NCBI GenBank assembly: GCA_003139775.1
Contig: PLGI01000131.1
Span: forward strand, 1-47,279
Source: Syntrophaceae bacterium
GTDB lineage: Bacteria > Desulfobacterota > Syntrophia > Syntrophales > Smithellaceae
Direction of reading: 5' to 3'
Length of the DNA: 47,279 nucleotides
The notes below the pieces were generated by a model. The model saw nothing but the letters and a program-made list of their open reading frames with translations, was not told the DNA's origin and did not search any database. Shown here piece after piece: positions 7,573 through 17,585 of the stretch. How positions within the stretch are numbered: the stretch's first letter is position 1; each line of letters begins with the position of its first letter. The position numbers and the translations under genes are program-made.

Positions 7573-10500
7573 ATGAAATTTACCGATATCTTCATAAAAC
7601 GCCCCGTGCTGGCCACCGTCGTGAGCCTGTTGATTCTGGTGCTGGGATTGCGTTCCATTAATCTGCTTCCCGTCCGCGAGTACCCGAAAACCCAGAACGC
7701 GGTGGTAAATGTCACCACCGTCTATACCGGGGCAGATCCGGACCTGGTGTCCGGCTTCATCACCACACCGCTGGAAAACTCCATTGCCCAGGCCAACGGT
7801 ATTGACTACCTCACCTCATCGAGTTCACAGAGCGTCAGCACCATCACCGCGAATATGCGTCTCAACTACGATGCGAATACCGCGCTTGCCGAAATTAACA
7901 CCAAGGTCAACGCGGTGCTCAACCAGTTGCCCAAGGAATCGCAGCAACCGGTGATTAGTATATCCAATGGCGAGGACATCGGTTCCATGATTATAGGTTT
8001 CTACAGCAAGGATCTGCCCACGAATAACATCACGGACTATTTGATCCGGGTTGTGCAGCCCAAACTTCAGGCAGTGGAAGGAGTTCAAACGGCCGAGATT
8101 CTGGGCAAGGCGGAATTTGCCCTGCGAGCCTGGCTTGATCCGGAAAAAATGGCTGCTCATGGCGTAACTGCTACGGATGTGAGCAACGCGCTCTCTGTGA
8201 ATAACTTCATTTCGGCGCTGGGCCGGACCCAGGGACAGATGGTGACGGTGGACATCACAGCAGCTACGGGACTGCATACGGTAAACGAGTTTCGCGATCT
8301 GGTGATCAAGTCAGTGAATGGCGCTATTGTCCGACTCGGAGATATCGCCAATGTCACCCTTGGCGCGGAAAACTATGATGTGGCCGTGCGCTTCGACGGT
8401 AAATCCGCCGTGTTCATGAGCATCAAGGTCGCACCCAACGCCAATCTGCTTTCGGTTGCGAATAACATACGTAAAGTTTTTCCGGCCATCGAGCATCAGT
8501 TGCCTCAGGGTCTCAACGGCCGTATTGTTTATGACGCAACCGATTATGTGAATAGTTCCATTAAAGAGGTGGTAATTACGCTTCTCGAAGCGTTGCTCAT
8601 TGTTACGCTGGTTATCTTTCTGTCTTTAGGTTCTGTCCGTTCGGTTATCATTCCCATGGTGGCCATCCCCCTGTCGCTGGTTGGGGGGTTTTTCATCATG
8701 CTGGCCATGGGTTACACGATCAATCTGATGACCCTGCTGGCCCTAGTGCTCGCCATTGGCCTCGTTGTGGATGATGCCATCATCGTGGTGGAAAACGTGC
8801 ACCGTCATATGGAGGAAGGCGTCCCGCTCATGCAGGCGGCGATTATGGGGGCGCGGGAACTCGGAGGACCGATTATCGCCATGACCGTGGTTTTAATTGC
8901 CGTATATTTGCCTATAGGATTTATGGGCGGCCTCACCGGCACGCTTTTCACCGAGTTTGCTTACACGCTGGCTGGTGCTGTGCTTGTGTCAGCCGTCATT
9001 GCGCTGACGTTATCGCCCATGATGTGCTCACGCTTTCTGAAAGTATCCGGCCCAAATGAGCGGCACCGCTTCACGGAATTCATCGATGGTCAGTTTAACC
9101 GGCTACGGAGCGGCTATGAACGGCTGTTGCGGGGGTCACTCAATTTCCTGCCGGTTGTTTTGGTGTTTGCCGCCATCATCCTGGTGAGCAATTATTTCCT
9201 GTTTGTCAATTCCAGGAGTGAACTGGCGCCTCAGGAGGATCAGGGATTTATGCTCGCCATGACCACGGCGGCCCCCGATTCCACAATCCAACAGACGCAA
9301 CTCTATTCACTGCAACTGGCGAAGATCCTTTCGGACATTCCGGAAATCGAGCATCTTTTCCAAGTCGAAGGATTCTTCGGACTCAATTCAGGATTTGCCG
9401 GCCTTGTGCTCAAGCCGTGGGATAAACGAACCCGTACGACCGGGACATTGCAACCGGAGGTGCAAAAAAGAATCGGTCAGATCGCCGGCGCAAATGCGGT
9501 GGTTTTTCAGCCGGCGCCTTTGCCCGGCACGGGCCAGGGGCTTCCTGTGCAATTTGTCATCGGCACGACCGATTCCTTTACCAGACTCGATGAAGTTTCG
9601 CAGGCCTTTCTGGAAAAGGCGCATGCCAGCGGATTGTTCATGTACGTGGATGCCGACCTCAAAATCGACAAGCCGCAGACCATGTTGGAGGTGGACCGCG
9701 ACAAGCTGGCCCAGATGGGATTGACTATGCAGGATGTCGGCGCGGCGATGGCTTCCATGCTCGGCGGCGGCTATGTCAACTATTTCAGTATGTCCGGCCG
9801 CTCCTACAAAGTGATTCCACAGGTCAAGCAAAGTGAAAGGCTTACCGCGGATCAACTGATGAACTACCATATCAAGACCGCAAGCGGCGAATCCATTGCA
9901 GTGTCCACTTTTGCCACCCTCAAAACCACCGCAGTGCCCGTATCAATCAATCACTTTCAACAGCTTAACTCCTCCACTATATCCGGTATTCTCATGCCCG
10001 GCATCACCCTCGGACAGGGGCTCGATGAACTCAAGACCATTGCCGGGACGGTGCTGCCCGAGGGTTACAGCATAGACTACGGAGGAGAATCACGACAGTA
10101 CTTGCAGGAGTCAAGCGCACTGCTGGCCACGTTCGCCTTCGCGCTGATCATCATTTTCCTCGCCCTGGCCGCATTGTTTGAAAGCTTCCGCGACCCGATA
10201 ATTGTGCTCATCAGCGTGCCCATGTCCCTCTGCGGAGCGCTGATTTTCATCAGCATCGGCATTGGCGGGGCAAGCCTCAACATCTATACCGAGGTCGGCC
10301 TGGTGACGCTTATCGGTCTCATCAGCAAGCACGGCATCCTCATTGTGCAGTTCGCCAACGACTTGCAGCGCGAAGGGAAAAGCAAGCGCGAGGCAATCGA
10401 GCAGGCTTCGGCCACTCGCCTGCGGCCGATTTTGATGACCACGGCTGCCATGGTGCTTGGTGTTATGCCTCTGGTATTTGCATCCGGCGCCGGCGCGGCG

Positions 10501-10665
10501 GGACGCTACAATATGGGATTGGTAATCACCACCGGCATCGCTATCGGCACTCTGTTCACCCTATTTGTTGTGCCCGCGATGTATTTACTGCTAGCTCATG
10601 ATCTTCATTCAAAAAAGATTAACGATAGCGAACTTCAAATGATTCCGGAGACTCCAACTTCTTAG
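7573..10665 (+). CDS. RND multidrug efflux permease (HAE-1 family)
   Basis: The 1030 residues are the full length expected for an AcrB/MdtB/MexF-type transporter: twelve transmembrane helices and two large periplasmic loops in a duplicated plan. The proton-relay residues are present: Asp400-Asp401 in helix 4 (GLVVDDAIIVVENVHRHMEEG region) and Lys919 in helix 10 (LISKHGILIVQFAND). The protein opens with KFTDIFIKRPVLATVVSLLI, the usual amphipathic start and first helix. It uses the proton gradient to export hydrophobic or amphiphilic compounds. It is the last gene of the operon and converges with the M15 peptidase gene, with only 17 bases between stops. Substrate range cannot be read from sequence. 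Confidence 0.95.
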   Translation: MKFTDIFIKRPVLATVVSLLILVLGLRSINLLPVREYPKTQNAVVNVTTVYTGADPDLVSGFITTPLENSIAQANGIDYLTSSSSQSVSTITANMRLNYDANTALAEINTKVNAVLNQLPKESQQPVISISNGEDIGSMIIGFYSKDLPTNNITDYLIRVVQPKLQAVEGVQTAEILGKAEFALRAWLDPEKMAAHGVTATDVSNALSVNNFISALGRTQGQMVTVDITAATGLHTVNEFRDLVIKSVNGAIVRLGDIANVTLGAENYDVAVRFDGKSAVFMSIKVAPNANLLSVANNIRKVFPAIEHQLPQGLNGRIVYDATDYVNSSIKEVVITLLEALLIVTLVIFLSLGSVRSVIIPMVAIPLSLVGGFFIMLAMGYTINLMTLLALVLAIGLVVDDAIIVVENVHRHMEEGVPLMQAAIMGARELGGPIIAMTVVLIAVYLPIGFMGGLTGTLFTEFAYTLAGAVLVSAVIALTLSPMMCSRFLKVSGPNERHRFTEFIDGQFNRLRSGYERLLRGSLNFLPVVLVFAAIILVSNYFLFVNSRSELAPQEDQGFMLAMTTAAPDSTIQQTQLYSLQLAKILSDIPEIEHLFQVEGFFGLNSGFAGLVLKPWDKRTRTTGTLQPEVQKRIGQIAGANAVVFQPAPLPGTGQGLPVQFVIGTTDSFTRLDEVSQAFLEKAHASGLFMYVDADLKIDKPQTMLEVDRDKLAQMGLTMQDVGAAMASMLGGGYVNYFSMSGRSYKVIPQVKQSERLTADQLMNYHIKTASGESIAVSTFATLKTTAVPVSINHFQQLNSSTISGILMPGITLGQGLDELKTIAGTVLPEGYSIDYGGESRQYLQESSALLATFAFALIIIFLALAALFESFRDPIIVLISVPMSLCGALIFISIGIGGASLNIYTEVGLVTLIGLISKHGILIVQFANDLQREGKSKREAIEQASATRLRPILMTTAAMVLGVMPLVFASGAGAAGRYNMGLVITTGIAIGTLFTLFVVPAMYLLLAHDLHSKKINDSELQMIPETPTS

Positions 10666-10682
10666 TAAGAGGTTACATTGCG

Positions 10683-11237
10683 TTACGGTTTTTCAAAATG
10701 ATGATAATCCTTCGGCTGTTCAAAATTTCCGCCCCAGTGCCAGCCGCGTTTGATAAATTCCTGAACTATGGCGTTGTCTGCCGTGAATGTTCCGGCATTT
10801 GATGGAGAATATTTTGCGCCTTGGGGCGCAATCACGCTATTGGGATAGATTACCGGATTTTGCACCGGGTTGATATCCACGGCTTTGCCCAGTGAATGCA
10901 TCGATAATTTTGTTGTTCCTTCAATCACGCGAAAATTAAAACTGGAAGTATTATTCGCAGCCATGGATTCTTGATCGTCCCATGAATAAGCCACAACCGG
11001 AATAACTTTGCCTACCGGAAATTTCAGTTGTTCAATCAGCGCGAAGATTTCGTAAACATCATCTTCCAGATCGCTGTTTACAATGAGCTGCCCCTGATGC
11101 TTTTTGCCGTCAAAGGAATAGTACAAGACATCGACAAGTGACAGGCTGTCTAAGATTTCCTCTGGGGCAGTTGTTCCTTCAATAGCTTCGGAAAAGTTCA
11201 TCAAACTATCGACAATTATTTCTTCGTTATCAGTCAT
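10683..11237 (-). CDS. M15-family D-Ala-D-Ala/L-Ala-D-Glu type metallopeptidase
   Basis: The protein has 184 residues. The C-terminal half contains the M15 zinc-site signature: HSLGKAVDINP (His and Asp ligands) and DYHHFEKP (His ligand) near the end, with GWHWGG between. The family cuts peptidoglycan stem peptides. The N-terminal 60 residues are acidic and show no signal peptide, unusual for an enzyme acting in the periplasm, so a phage-endolysin-like or cytoplasmic recycling role is possible. It begins 13 bases after the stop of the glycosyltransferase-DUF4922 gene and is probably co-transcribed with it. The exact bond cleaved is not predictable. Confidence 0.8.
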   Translation of the reverse strand: MTDNEEIIVDSLMNFSEAIEGTTAPEEILDSLSLVDVLYYSFDGKKHQGQLIVNSDLEDDVYEIFALIEQLKFPVGKVIPVVAYSWDDQESMAANNTSSFNFRVIEGTTKLSMHSLGKAVDINPVQNPVIYPNSVIAPQGAKYSPSNAGTFTADNAIVQEFIKRGWHWGGNFEQPKDYHHFEKP

Positions 11238-11250
11238 TGACTAATCTCCG

Positions 11251-13776
11251 TTATAGTTCATTCATTATTGTATTCATCATATCCTCCGGCAGTGATACTT
11301 CCTGATAGATATCGCGGATAGTATTACAATCCAAACGGTTATAATCGTCCAGGTGTGGCGTGATAACTACTCCGGCCATATCAATCGCTCCAGGAGAAAT
11401 AAATATTCTATTCTTGCCTTCGGCAAAATAGGCATCCGGACGATGTTTCTGCCGCAAAAATATGGCCAGCCGCCAGCAATCCCCGGTATAGTTGCAAATA
11501 ACATTAATAAGCGGCTCGTCATTTGTTATCAGTATTTTTTGCGCGACTTTCAATAAACGCAAAAATTGTTTTGTTAACTCGTCCGCGTTTTTTGACTCCA
11601 TAACAATAACAGAACGATCAAAACCTTTCCCCATGCTATATCGAACAGAAGATATCTCTTTAACCGGCGGCAGTTCTCTTAATTCACTTAAAAAAGCAAG
11701 GGCATTAACCGGGATTGCCTGAAAGTGCAGATGATCAGGCGCGGACGCTCCGCAAGCGGGGCCGTTGTAAAAAACAGCATAATCCGGCGATAAGCTCGTG
11801 CTTAATCGCAAAAGCCAATTTATTGATGAGGTAATTTCCTGCGGTTTATGCTCCAGCGCAACGATGGTAAAATGATTTTCAAAAATCGGCGCCGGGTTGC
11901 AAAGAATCAAATATTGATTACGATATAAAATGCCTTGCTGTTCACTCGGCAGATTGTCTTTACATAAAAAGCAGGGTCTGGATTTGATTGATTCGGCATC
12001 AACGGCAGCACCGCTGCTTACTGCCCTCTGCGGATTGAATTGCAGATAGATCTTATAGCCGCCGCAGGTAATTGATCGAGTACTCACATTGGCTAATTCC
12101 CTGTAAGCGCAAACAAGCTTCGGCCAGCTTTTCTTTTGGTCCGCTAAAAGATTCAGGCACAAGGCGGTAAGATTTTTTTGTTTCTCCCCTGGATATTGGG
12201 CAAAAATTATATTTCCCGATTCTTTTTTGTTTGTGAAACTCCTATTCCGAAAGCGAAGCGCAACGGAATTGGTAAGTTGAACAATCCCGCAACGCGGAGG
12301 GTATAATACCCCGCATCTTGCTGCGGAATATGTTTCCAAAGCTTGTTTTGGGGTTTCATACCCGTGATTTAGCATCTGCCGAGTTTTGATCTCTATGGAG
12401 CGGAGTTCATCTTTATAAAAATCATTGCGGTTTTGTTTTTCCACAGAAATTCCGGCGTCTGTATTGTCCGTCCAGCGACGGCATAAATAAAGACTTTCGT
12501 AAATTCTCCCGATTTTATATTCACGGGCAATCCGCAGCGCGACCGCGTAATCTTCACCATAGCTGACATTGGGAAAGCCGATCCTGCGGATGACAGCGGT
12601 ATTGAATGCCCGCGGCGCTCCCAGGCCATATATACGCAGCGCGTTATTGTGGCCGTTGGCTTGTGTCCATTCCTTATGGGCAATCAGACCCGGCGGGATT
12701 TTTTTCAGATGCTTATTGACAATCGTATAAGCACCTACGACCATCGCATAATTATCCTTGCATAAAGTATCAACAATTTTTTGCAGAGTTTGTTTTGAAC
12801 TGTAAAGGTCATCAGAATCAAGTTGGATGGCATAACGACCACAGTGAGAAGAATAAACGGCTTCATTCCAGCAGCCACCGATGCCCAGATCATGGCGTTC
12901 AGGAATAATGTTTTTTATCTTCTCATTCTTTCCCGCCAACTTTTTAATGATATCCGCGGTGCCATCCGTGGAATGATTATCCACGACAATAATATTAAAG
13001 TCGAAATTTGTTTTTTGCACCAACGCGCTTTGAATTGCTTCTTTAATGGTTTTTTTACGATTGAGCACAGGGATTATTATACTCGCCTCCACCGGAAAGA
13101 AATCATTTGTCCGGGGAGCCTTTTGTGTGCGCGCTTTTAAATAGGCGCCGGTCAGCTTTAGATAGTTAGTGGCCACTTTTTCCAGTTTTTTTTGTTGGAT
13201 GATATTTCCAGCCGCGGCATAGGCAAAATGGTTTTCGATTCGGTCATTGCCGTCCTTAATGCGCTTTGCTTTTCTATCTTCGACCGTATAGAGAAATTCC
13301 GGCACATGGAAAACCGGATGATCAATGGATACTTTCAGACGCAAATCGTATAAAGCAACATTTGTGTCGGATAGCAGTGAGCCGTATTTTTGCAGGACAG
13401 TTTTAACAGCCGAACAGGAAAAAAGCAAAAGGGACCCGAAATTAAAATCGTCACGGATGCTGCCTTGTTGATAATCTATAAGCGGATATTCAATGAGATG
13501 ATTTCCCTCGCGCAAAATAAAGTCTGAATAAATGATGCCGGCGTGTTTATTTTCGGCGATCTGCAGTAAGCGGCGCAAAGACAATTCATCACAGTTAATT
13601 TTTTTTTCGTTGGCAATCAGCAGCAAATATTTGCTGGATAATTTTTTCAGGAACAAAGAAAGCAGTTTGATTTCTTTAACGTCGCGCGTATCAGTTGGCC
13701 AACCGCTCATTGCCTCTTTTTCATTATTGACGGGCAGGAGCAGGAACCGGCCAAATTTTCGAACTGAGGATCTCAT
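11251..13776 (-). CDS. Glycosyltransferase family 2 fused to a DUF4922 (HxHxQ) domain
   Basis: The 841-residue protein has three parts. Residues 1-225 look like a degenerate GT-A half. Residues about 231-465 form a GT2 glycosyltransferase, with SIIIPVLNRKKTI, the nucleotide-sugar site DSDD (from residue 319) and a GED at about 407. Residues about 530-841 match DUF4922, related to GalT/GDP-galactose phosphorylase enzymes, with PCFLC near 600 and the catalytic-type HLHFQ at 682-686. The first enzyme would transfer a sugar and the second would move or release a nucleotide from a sugar phosphate; the pairing is inference. Residues about 469-515 are encoded by a repeat element read in frame, exactly in the linker. 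The M15 gene follows 13 bases later. No signal or membrane segment is seen. The true substrates are unknown. Confidence 0.8.
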   Translation of the reverse strand: MRSSVRKFGRFLLLPVNNEKEAMSGWPTDTRDVKEIKLLSLFLKKLSSKYLLLIANEKKINCDELSLRRLLQIAENKHAGIIYSDFILREGNHLIEYPLIDYQQGSIRDDFNFGSLLLFSCSAVKTVLQKYGSLLSDTNVALYDLRLKVSIDHPVFHVPEFLYTVEDRKAKRIKDGNDRIENHFAYAAAGNIIQQKKLEKVATNYLKLTGAYLKARTQKAPRTNDFFPVEASIIIPVLNRKKTIKEAIQSALVQKTNFDFNIIVVDNHSTDGTADIIKKLAGKNEKIKNIIPERHDLGIGGCWNEAVYSSHCGRYAIQLDSDDLYSSKQTLQKIVDTLCKDNYAMVVGAYTIVNKHLKKIPPGLIAHKEWTQANGHNNALRIYGLGAPRAFNTAVIRRIGFPNVSYGEDYAVALRIAREYKIGRIYESLYLCRRWTDNTDAGISVEKQNRNDFYKDELRSIEIKTRQMLNHGYETPKQALETYSAARCGVLYPPRCGIVQLTNSVALRFRNRSFTNKKESGNIIFAQYPGEKQKNLTALCLNLLADQKKSWPKLVCAYRELANVSTRSITCGGYKIYLQFNPQRAVSSGAAVDAESIKSRPCFLCKDNLPSEQQGILYRNQYLILCNPAPIFENHFTIVALEHKPQEITSSINWLLRLSTSLSPDYAVFYNGPACGASAPDHLHFQAIPVNALAFLSELRELPPVKEISSVRYSMGKGFDRSVIVMESKNADELTKQFLRLLKVAQKILITNDEPLINVICNYTGDCWRLAIFLRQKHRPDAYFAEGKNRIFISPGAIDMAGVVITPHLDDYNRLDCNTIRDIYQEVSLPEDMMNTIMNEL
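12231..12369 (+). repeat. Palindromic repeat copy C, in frame inside the GT2-DUF4922 gene
   Basis: Long form of the repeat: TTGTGAAACTCC, the first hairpin (CTATTCCG/CGGAATTGG), the AAGTTGAACAATCCCGC joint, a CCGCA/TGCGG hairpin and an AAAGCTTGTTTTGG segment, ending TTTCATACCCGTGATT. On the minus coding strand it reads without a stop, beginning NHGYETPKQ, as in gspK. Confidence 0.88.
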
Positions 13777-13805
13777 AAATTTTTTATTCCAGGTAGGCTG
13801 CTAAA

Positions 13806-14112
13806 AACTGAGTCTTAATCCCTCTCCGCTTCGCTTCGGGGATAATTTCCAATAGCCTTTGGCTATTTGGAAAATTCGACTTACGCTTTAATGAGCCCTG
13901 ATTTTCACCCAAAGGGCACTTCGCCGAAACGTAGTGCTCAGAAAATCTTAGAGCGAATTATCCCGCCACCGTCGGGTGGCAGGGACAAACTTCGCAAAGC
14001 TCGTTTTCAGCGAGTCTCACTATCAGAGAGTGTCAAATCCCACGTCGCTTCGCTTCGGGGATAATTCGACTAACGCTGCAAACTTCACTTCGTTCGTTTT
14101 CAGCGAGTCTCA
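13806..14112 (-). repeat. Composite repeat cluster copy D
   Basis: This fills the 336-bp gap between lptE and the glycosyltransferase gene. Read on the minus strand it holds at least two GTGAGACTCGCTGAAAACGA starts, two TTAGTCGAATTATCCC-type joints and CCCGAAGCGAAGCG hairpins, plus a CCACCCGACGGTGG hairpin. The first unit begins directly at the lptE stop codon (TAATGAGACTC). No gene is credible here; the short frames come from the repeats. Confidence 0.75.
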
Positions 14113-14787
14113 TTAGAATCCGGACATCATCAGGTTAAAGGCTTTTTCCGCAGCGTCGTTGGACAGTTTAATGAACGCGTCTTTTCTGATCGCAGGCAGT
14201 AAATTAATGTCAGTGCTTAAGGTGTAGTCAACTGTGCCCGTTATATTTTTTGAGCTCCAGATAATTTTGCCGCTTTCATTTTCCAGAAAAGTCAATTCTA
14301 AAATAATTGTCGCCCGCTCTTCCGCCACCAGAGAATTGCTGTCATAAGCAAGGGGTGATGTATTAAGATTAAGAATCTTTCCTTTAACTATGGCATCCGC
14401 CGATTCAGCGCTTTCCACAATTTTTAAACGGCTGTTTTGAATAAACTGGTTAATGAACGCTGTCCGGACGTAATTTTCTATCCCGGCCTGTGCCGTTTTA
14501 TTATCGAAGGCCTCGACATAAATTTTTTGGATACGTTTATCAATATTCTCTCCTCTGGGGACAAAGGAATAGCCGCAGCCAAACAAGATAGCGAAAAAAA
14601 AGCAAATAATTCCTATTTTCATCACGGGTATGAACCTCAGGGTAAACTCTTGACCAAAATTTCGTCCCGAGAGACGGGGAATCATACCCTCCGCTTGCAG
14701 CGGGATTGTTCGACTTACAAATTTCAATGCACTTCGTTTTTGAAATTTGAGTCTCACAATAAATAATCGCCGGTTTTGTTTTCTCAT
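14113..14787 (-). CDS. lptE: LPS-assembly lipoprotein LptE, with a repeat-encoded N-terminal insert
   Basis: The mature domain (GYSFVPRGENIDKRIQKIYVE and onward) is a typical LptE, the outer-membrane lipoprotein that plugs and assembles LptD for LPS export. Translation has two candidate starts. The ATG at 14787 has a strong GAGGTG site six bases upstream and reads MRKQNRRLFI, then about 45 residues encoded by a repeat element, then MKIGIICFFFAILFGC with the lipobox Cys at residue 71. The ATG at 14622 begins directly at MKIGIIC but is preceded only by the repeat end (ACCCGTG). I chose 14787 because of its ribosome site; the insert would be removed by signal peptidase II. The gene starts 10 bases after the leuS stop, an order common in delta-proteobacteria. 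Confidence 0.82.
   Translation of the reverse strand: MRKQNRRLFIVRLKFQKRSALKFVSRTIPLQAEGMIPRLSGRNFGQEFTLRFIPVMKIGIICFFFAILFGCGYSFVPRGENIDKRIQKIYVEAFDNKTAQAGIENYVRTAFINQFIQNSRLKIVESAESADAIVKGKILNLNTSPLAYDSNSLVAEERATIILELTFLENESGKIIWSSKNITGTVDYTLSTDINLLPAIRKDAFIKLSNDAAEKAFNLMMSGF
14623..14764 (-). repeat. Palindromic repeat copy E, at the lptE 5' end
   Basis: On the minus strand it starts TTTATTGTGAGACTC and ends GGTTCATACCCGTG, abutting the ATG at 14622. The first hairpin has AAATTTCA/TGAAATTT arms. The frame from the lptE start at 14787 stays open through its whole length. Confidence 0.82.
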
Positions 14788-14797
14788 AAAAGACACC

Positions 14798-17386
14798 TCA
14801 TTTATGTTGAGCAACAATGTTGACCAGTTTCTTGGGCACATAAATAACTTTCAAAACATTCGCGCCTGACAGCAGGGAAATAATTTTTTCATCCGCCAGC
14901 GCGTCTGCTTTGATCTTTTCCGGATCTTCGTCTACCGCAACGGTCATCCTGCTGCGCAGTTTACCATTAATCTGCACAACAATTGTCATCTCTTCTTCGC
15001 TGGCAACTGCCGGATCAAATTGCGGCCAGGAAATATCAGCGGCCAAAGTTTTATGGCCGAGCATCTGCCAAAGCTCTTCCGTGATATGCGGCACAATCGG
15101 CACCAGTAATATAACAGCAGCCTCCAGAGCTTCCCGTATTGTGGCCAGCGCTATTTTATCATCACTCGCGGGACGTTTGATTTGATAGACGGCGTTGACC
15201 AACTCCATAACCGCGCTGATTGCCGTATTGAAATGGAAACGGTCTTCGATATCAATTGTTACTTTGCGGATAGTCTGATGGGTTTTGCGCCGCAGACCTT
15301 TTAATTCACCTTCCAGACCAACACCGGAAGGCAACGGATTGACGGCTTTAATATCCTCCAGATATTCGTCACAAATGCGCCACAGACGACTCAGGAAGCG
15401 GAACGACCCTTCCACGCCCTGATCGCTCCATTCCAAATCTTTTTCCGGCGGCGCGGCAAACAGACAGAATATCCGGGCGGTATCAGCGCCGTAAGTTTTT
15501 ATGAGATAATCAGGATCGATAACGTTCTTCAGCGATTTGGACATCTTTTCGGTCTTGCCAATTATGACATCCTTCCCGCAGATGTGGCATTTGCCGTCCG
15601 CAGCCTGCTCCGGGAAAAGATAACCATGTTCTTTGCACTTCATCGTTTCTTTGCAGACCATGCCCTGCGTCAGTAAATTGGTGAACGGCTCATCCACGCC
15701 GATCACGCCGAAATCACGCAGAACCTTGGTGTAAAAGCGGGAATAGAGCAGATGCAGAATGGCATGTTCAATGCCGCCGATATACTGATCAACAGGCATC
15801 CAGTAATCCAGTTTCTTGCGATCAAGACCGGGCTTGGTATCGCAATCCGGGCTGCAATAGCGGTCGAAATACCAGGAAGATTCCACAAACGTGTCCATCG
15901 TGTCCGTCTCCCTAGCGGCCTTGCCGCCGCATTTCGGGCAAGTCGTATCCACGAATTCTTTCAGGGCCGCGAGCGGAGACCCGCCTTCGGTGCTTAATTT
16001 AACATTTTCCGGCAGGACAACAGGCAGATCTTTTTCATCAACCGGAACAATGCCGCATTTATCACAGTTGATCATCGGAATCGGCGCGCCCCAATAGCGC
16101 TGACGGGAAATACCCCAGTCGCGCAGGCGATACTGAATGGTGCGTTTGCCTTTTCCTTGCGTTTCCAGAAAATCAGCGATTGCTTCCAGAACCTTGGTGT
16201 TTTCCATGCCGTCAAACTGGCCGGAGTTAACTAAAATACCCTCATCCACATAGGCTTCGGCCATCTTTTCCGCATCAAGCGTTTTACCTTTGGGCTGAAT
16301 AACAACAATAAGAGGCAGGTTAAATTTTTTGGCAAACTCGAAGTCGCGTTGATCGTGCGTAGGCACGGCCATGACACAGCCGGTGCCGTAATCAGCCAGA
16401 ACAAAATTGGCCGCAAAGATCGGCATTCCCTGGCCAGTTAAAGGATTTTTACAGTAGGCATCAAGAAAAAGGCCTTCCTTTTCATAATATTCGGAAGTCC
16501 GCATCAGTTTGTCCTGCTTTTTGACTTTCTCCACAAACTGCAAAACATCTTTTTCGATAGCCTTCCCTTTGGTTAATTGCATCACCAGTGGATGTTCCGC
16601 GGCAACCAGCATAAATGTTGCACCGAAGAGGGTATCCTGACGGGTCGTGAATACTTTGATGGCGCCGTTACTGTCAGCCATCGGAAAATCCACTTCGCAG
16701 CCGTAGCTTTTCCCAATCCAGTTTTTTTGCATAGTCATGACGCGTTCGGGCCAGCCGGGCAGTTTGTCGCAGTACTCAAGAAGTTCTTCAATGTAGGCGG
16801 TGATTTTGAAAAACCACTGATCCAGCACCTTCTCCTGCACTTCAGTACTGCAGCGCCAGCAGAGGCCGCTCTCAACCTGTTCGTTAGCCAGCACCGTATC
16901 GCACTTGCTGCAAAAATTAACAGTGGAGCGTTTTTTGTAAGCCAGACCTTTTTCATACATCCAGATAAAGAATAACTGTTCCCAACGGTAATATTTCGGC
17001 TCGCAGGTGGATATTTCCCTATCCCAGTCGTAGCTGAAGCCCATGCGTTTGAGCTGCTTTTTCATGTGATTGATATTTTCGTTGGTCCATTTCGCAGGAT
17101 GAATTTTATGTTCGATAGCCGCGTTTTCCGCAGGCAGGCCGAAAGAGTCCCAGCCCATCGGATGCAGAACGTTGAAACCCTTCATGTGCTTATAACGGGC
17201 AACAACATCGCCGATGGTGTAATTGCGGACATGACCGATATGAATTTTGCCGGAAGGATAAGGAAACATCTCCAGCAGATAATATTTTTTCTTTTGCGGG
17301 TCTTCCGTGACCTTGAAGGCTTTTTCATCCTCCCATTTTTTCTGCCATTTTTCTTCAATAACTAACGGTTCGTATTTCATTTTCAA
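14798..17386 (-). CDS. leuS: Leucyl-tRNA synthetase
   Basis: The 862 residues are the normal length of bacterial LeuRS. Class I signatures are present: HIGH at residues 49-52 ([17 protein letters not shown] region) and KMSKS at 614-618. The editing (CP1) domain is present, including the [18 protein letters not shown] segment used to clear mischarged tRNA. Zinc-type cysteine pairs appear near CSKCD/CWRC and CDKCG/CPKCG. The C-terminal anticodon-binding and tail regions are complete. It charges tRNA-Leu with leucine. It lies 10 bases upstream of the lptE start and 199 bases downstream of the PIN-like gene. Confidence 0.97.
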   Translation of the reverse strand: MKMKYEPLVIEEKWQKKWEDEKAFKVTEDPQKKKYYLLEMFPYPSGKIHIGHVRNYTIGDVVARYKHMKGFNVLHPMGWDSFGLPAENAAIEHKIHPAKWTNENINHMKKQLKRMGFSYDWDREISTCEPKYYRWEQLFFIWMYEKGLAYKKRSTVNFCSKCDTVLANEQVESGLCWRCSTEVQEKVLDQWFFKITAYIEELLEYCDKLPGWPERVMTMQKNWIGKSYGCEVDFPMADSNGAIKVFTTRQDTLFGATFMLVAAEHPLVMQLTKGKAIEKDVLQFVEKVKKQDKLMRTSEYYEKEGLFLDAYCKNPLTGQGMPIFAANFVLADYGTGCVMAVPTHDQRDFEFAKKFNLPLIVVIQPKGKTLDAEKMAEAYVDEGILVNSGQFDGMENTKVLEAIADFLETQGKGKRTIQYRLRDWGISRQRYWGAPIPMINCDKCGIVPVDEKDLPVVLPENVKLSTEGGSPLAALKEFVDTTCPKCGGKAARETDTMDTFVESSWYFDRYCSPDCDTKPGLDRKKLDYWMPVDQYIGGIEHAILHLLYSRFYTKVLRDFGVIGVDEPFTNLLTQGMVCKETMKCKEHGYLFPEQAADGKCHICGKDVIIGKTEKMSKSLKNVIDPDYLIKTYGADTARIFCLFAAPPEKDLEWSDQGVEGSFRFLSRLWRICDEYLEDIKAVNPLPSGVGLEGELKGLRRKTHQTIRKVTIDIEDRFHFNTAISAVMELVNAVYQIKRPASDDKIALATIREALEAAVILLVPIVPHITEELWQMLGHKTLAADISWPQFDPAVASEEEMTIVVQINGKLRSRMTVAVDEDPEKIKADALADEKIISLLSGANVLKVIYVPKKLVNIVAQHK

Positions 17387-17457
17387 AATTTCTCCGGATG
17401 GTGAATAGTAATGATTTGCTTAACATATAGGATAGATAAGCGCAATGCCTTTATCTA

Positions 17458-17532
17458 TACCATTTCTAAATCAAAGCGCTATTTTTGTTGGCGTCGTTGT
17501 CGGCTCAATATCATCTTTGATTTAGAATGGTA
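17458..17532. mobile_element. MITE-like hairpin of 75 bp
   Basis: Near-perfect terminal inverted repeats: TACCATTTCTAAATCAAAG (17458-17476) and CTTTGATTTAGAATGGTA (17515-17532), differing by one extra T. The inner stretch ATTTTTGTTGGCGTCGTTG recurs at 46979-46997. No coding capacity. It lies between leuS and the PIN-like gene. Confidence 0.7.
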
Positions 17533-17585
17533 TTTATTTATGGGAACATAATGATTTCCCGATTTCATCCTTTAAAAAGTGTTAT

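Noticed and set aside
13867-14064. 65-codon plus-strand frame in the lptE-glycosyltransferase gap
   Set aside because: It consists entirely of repeat cluster D, with no ribosome site or recognisable protein.
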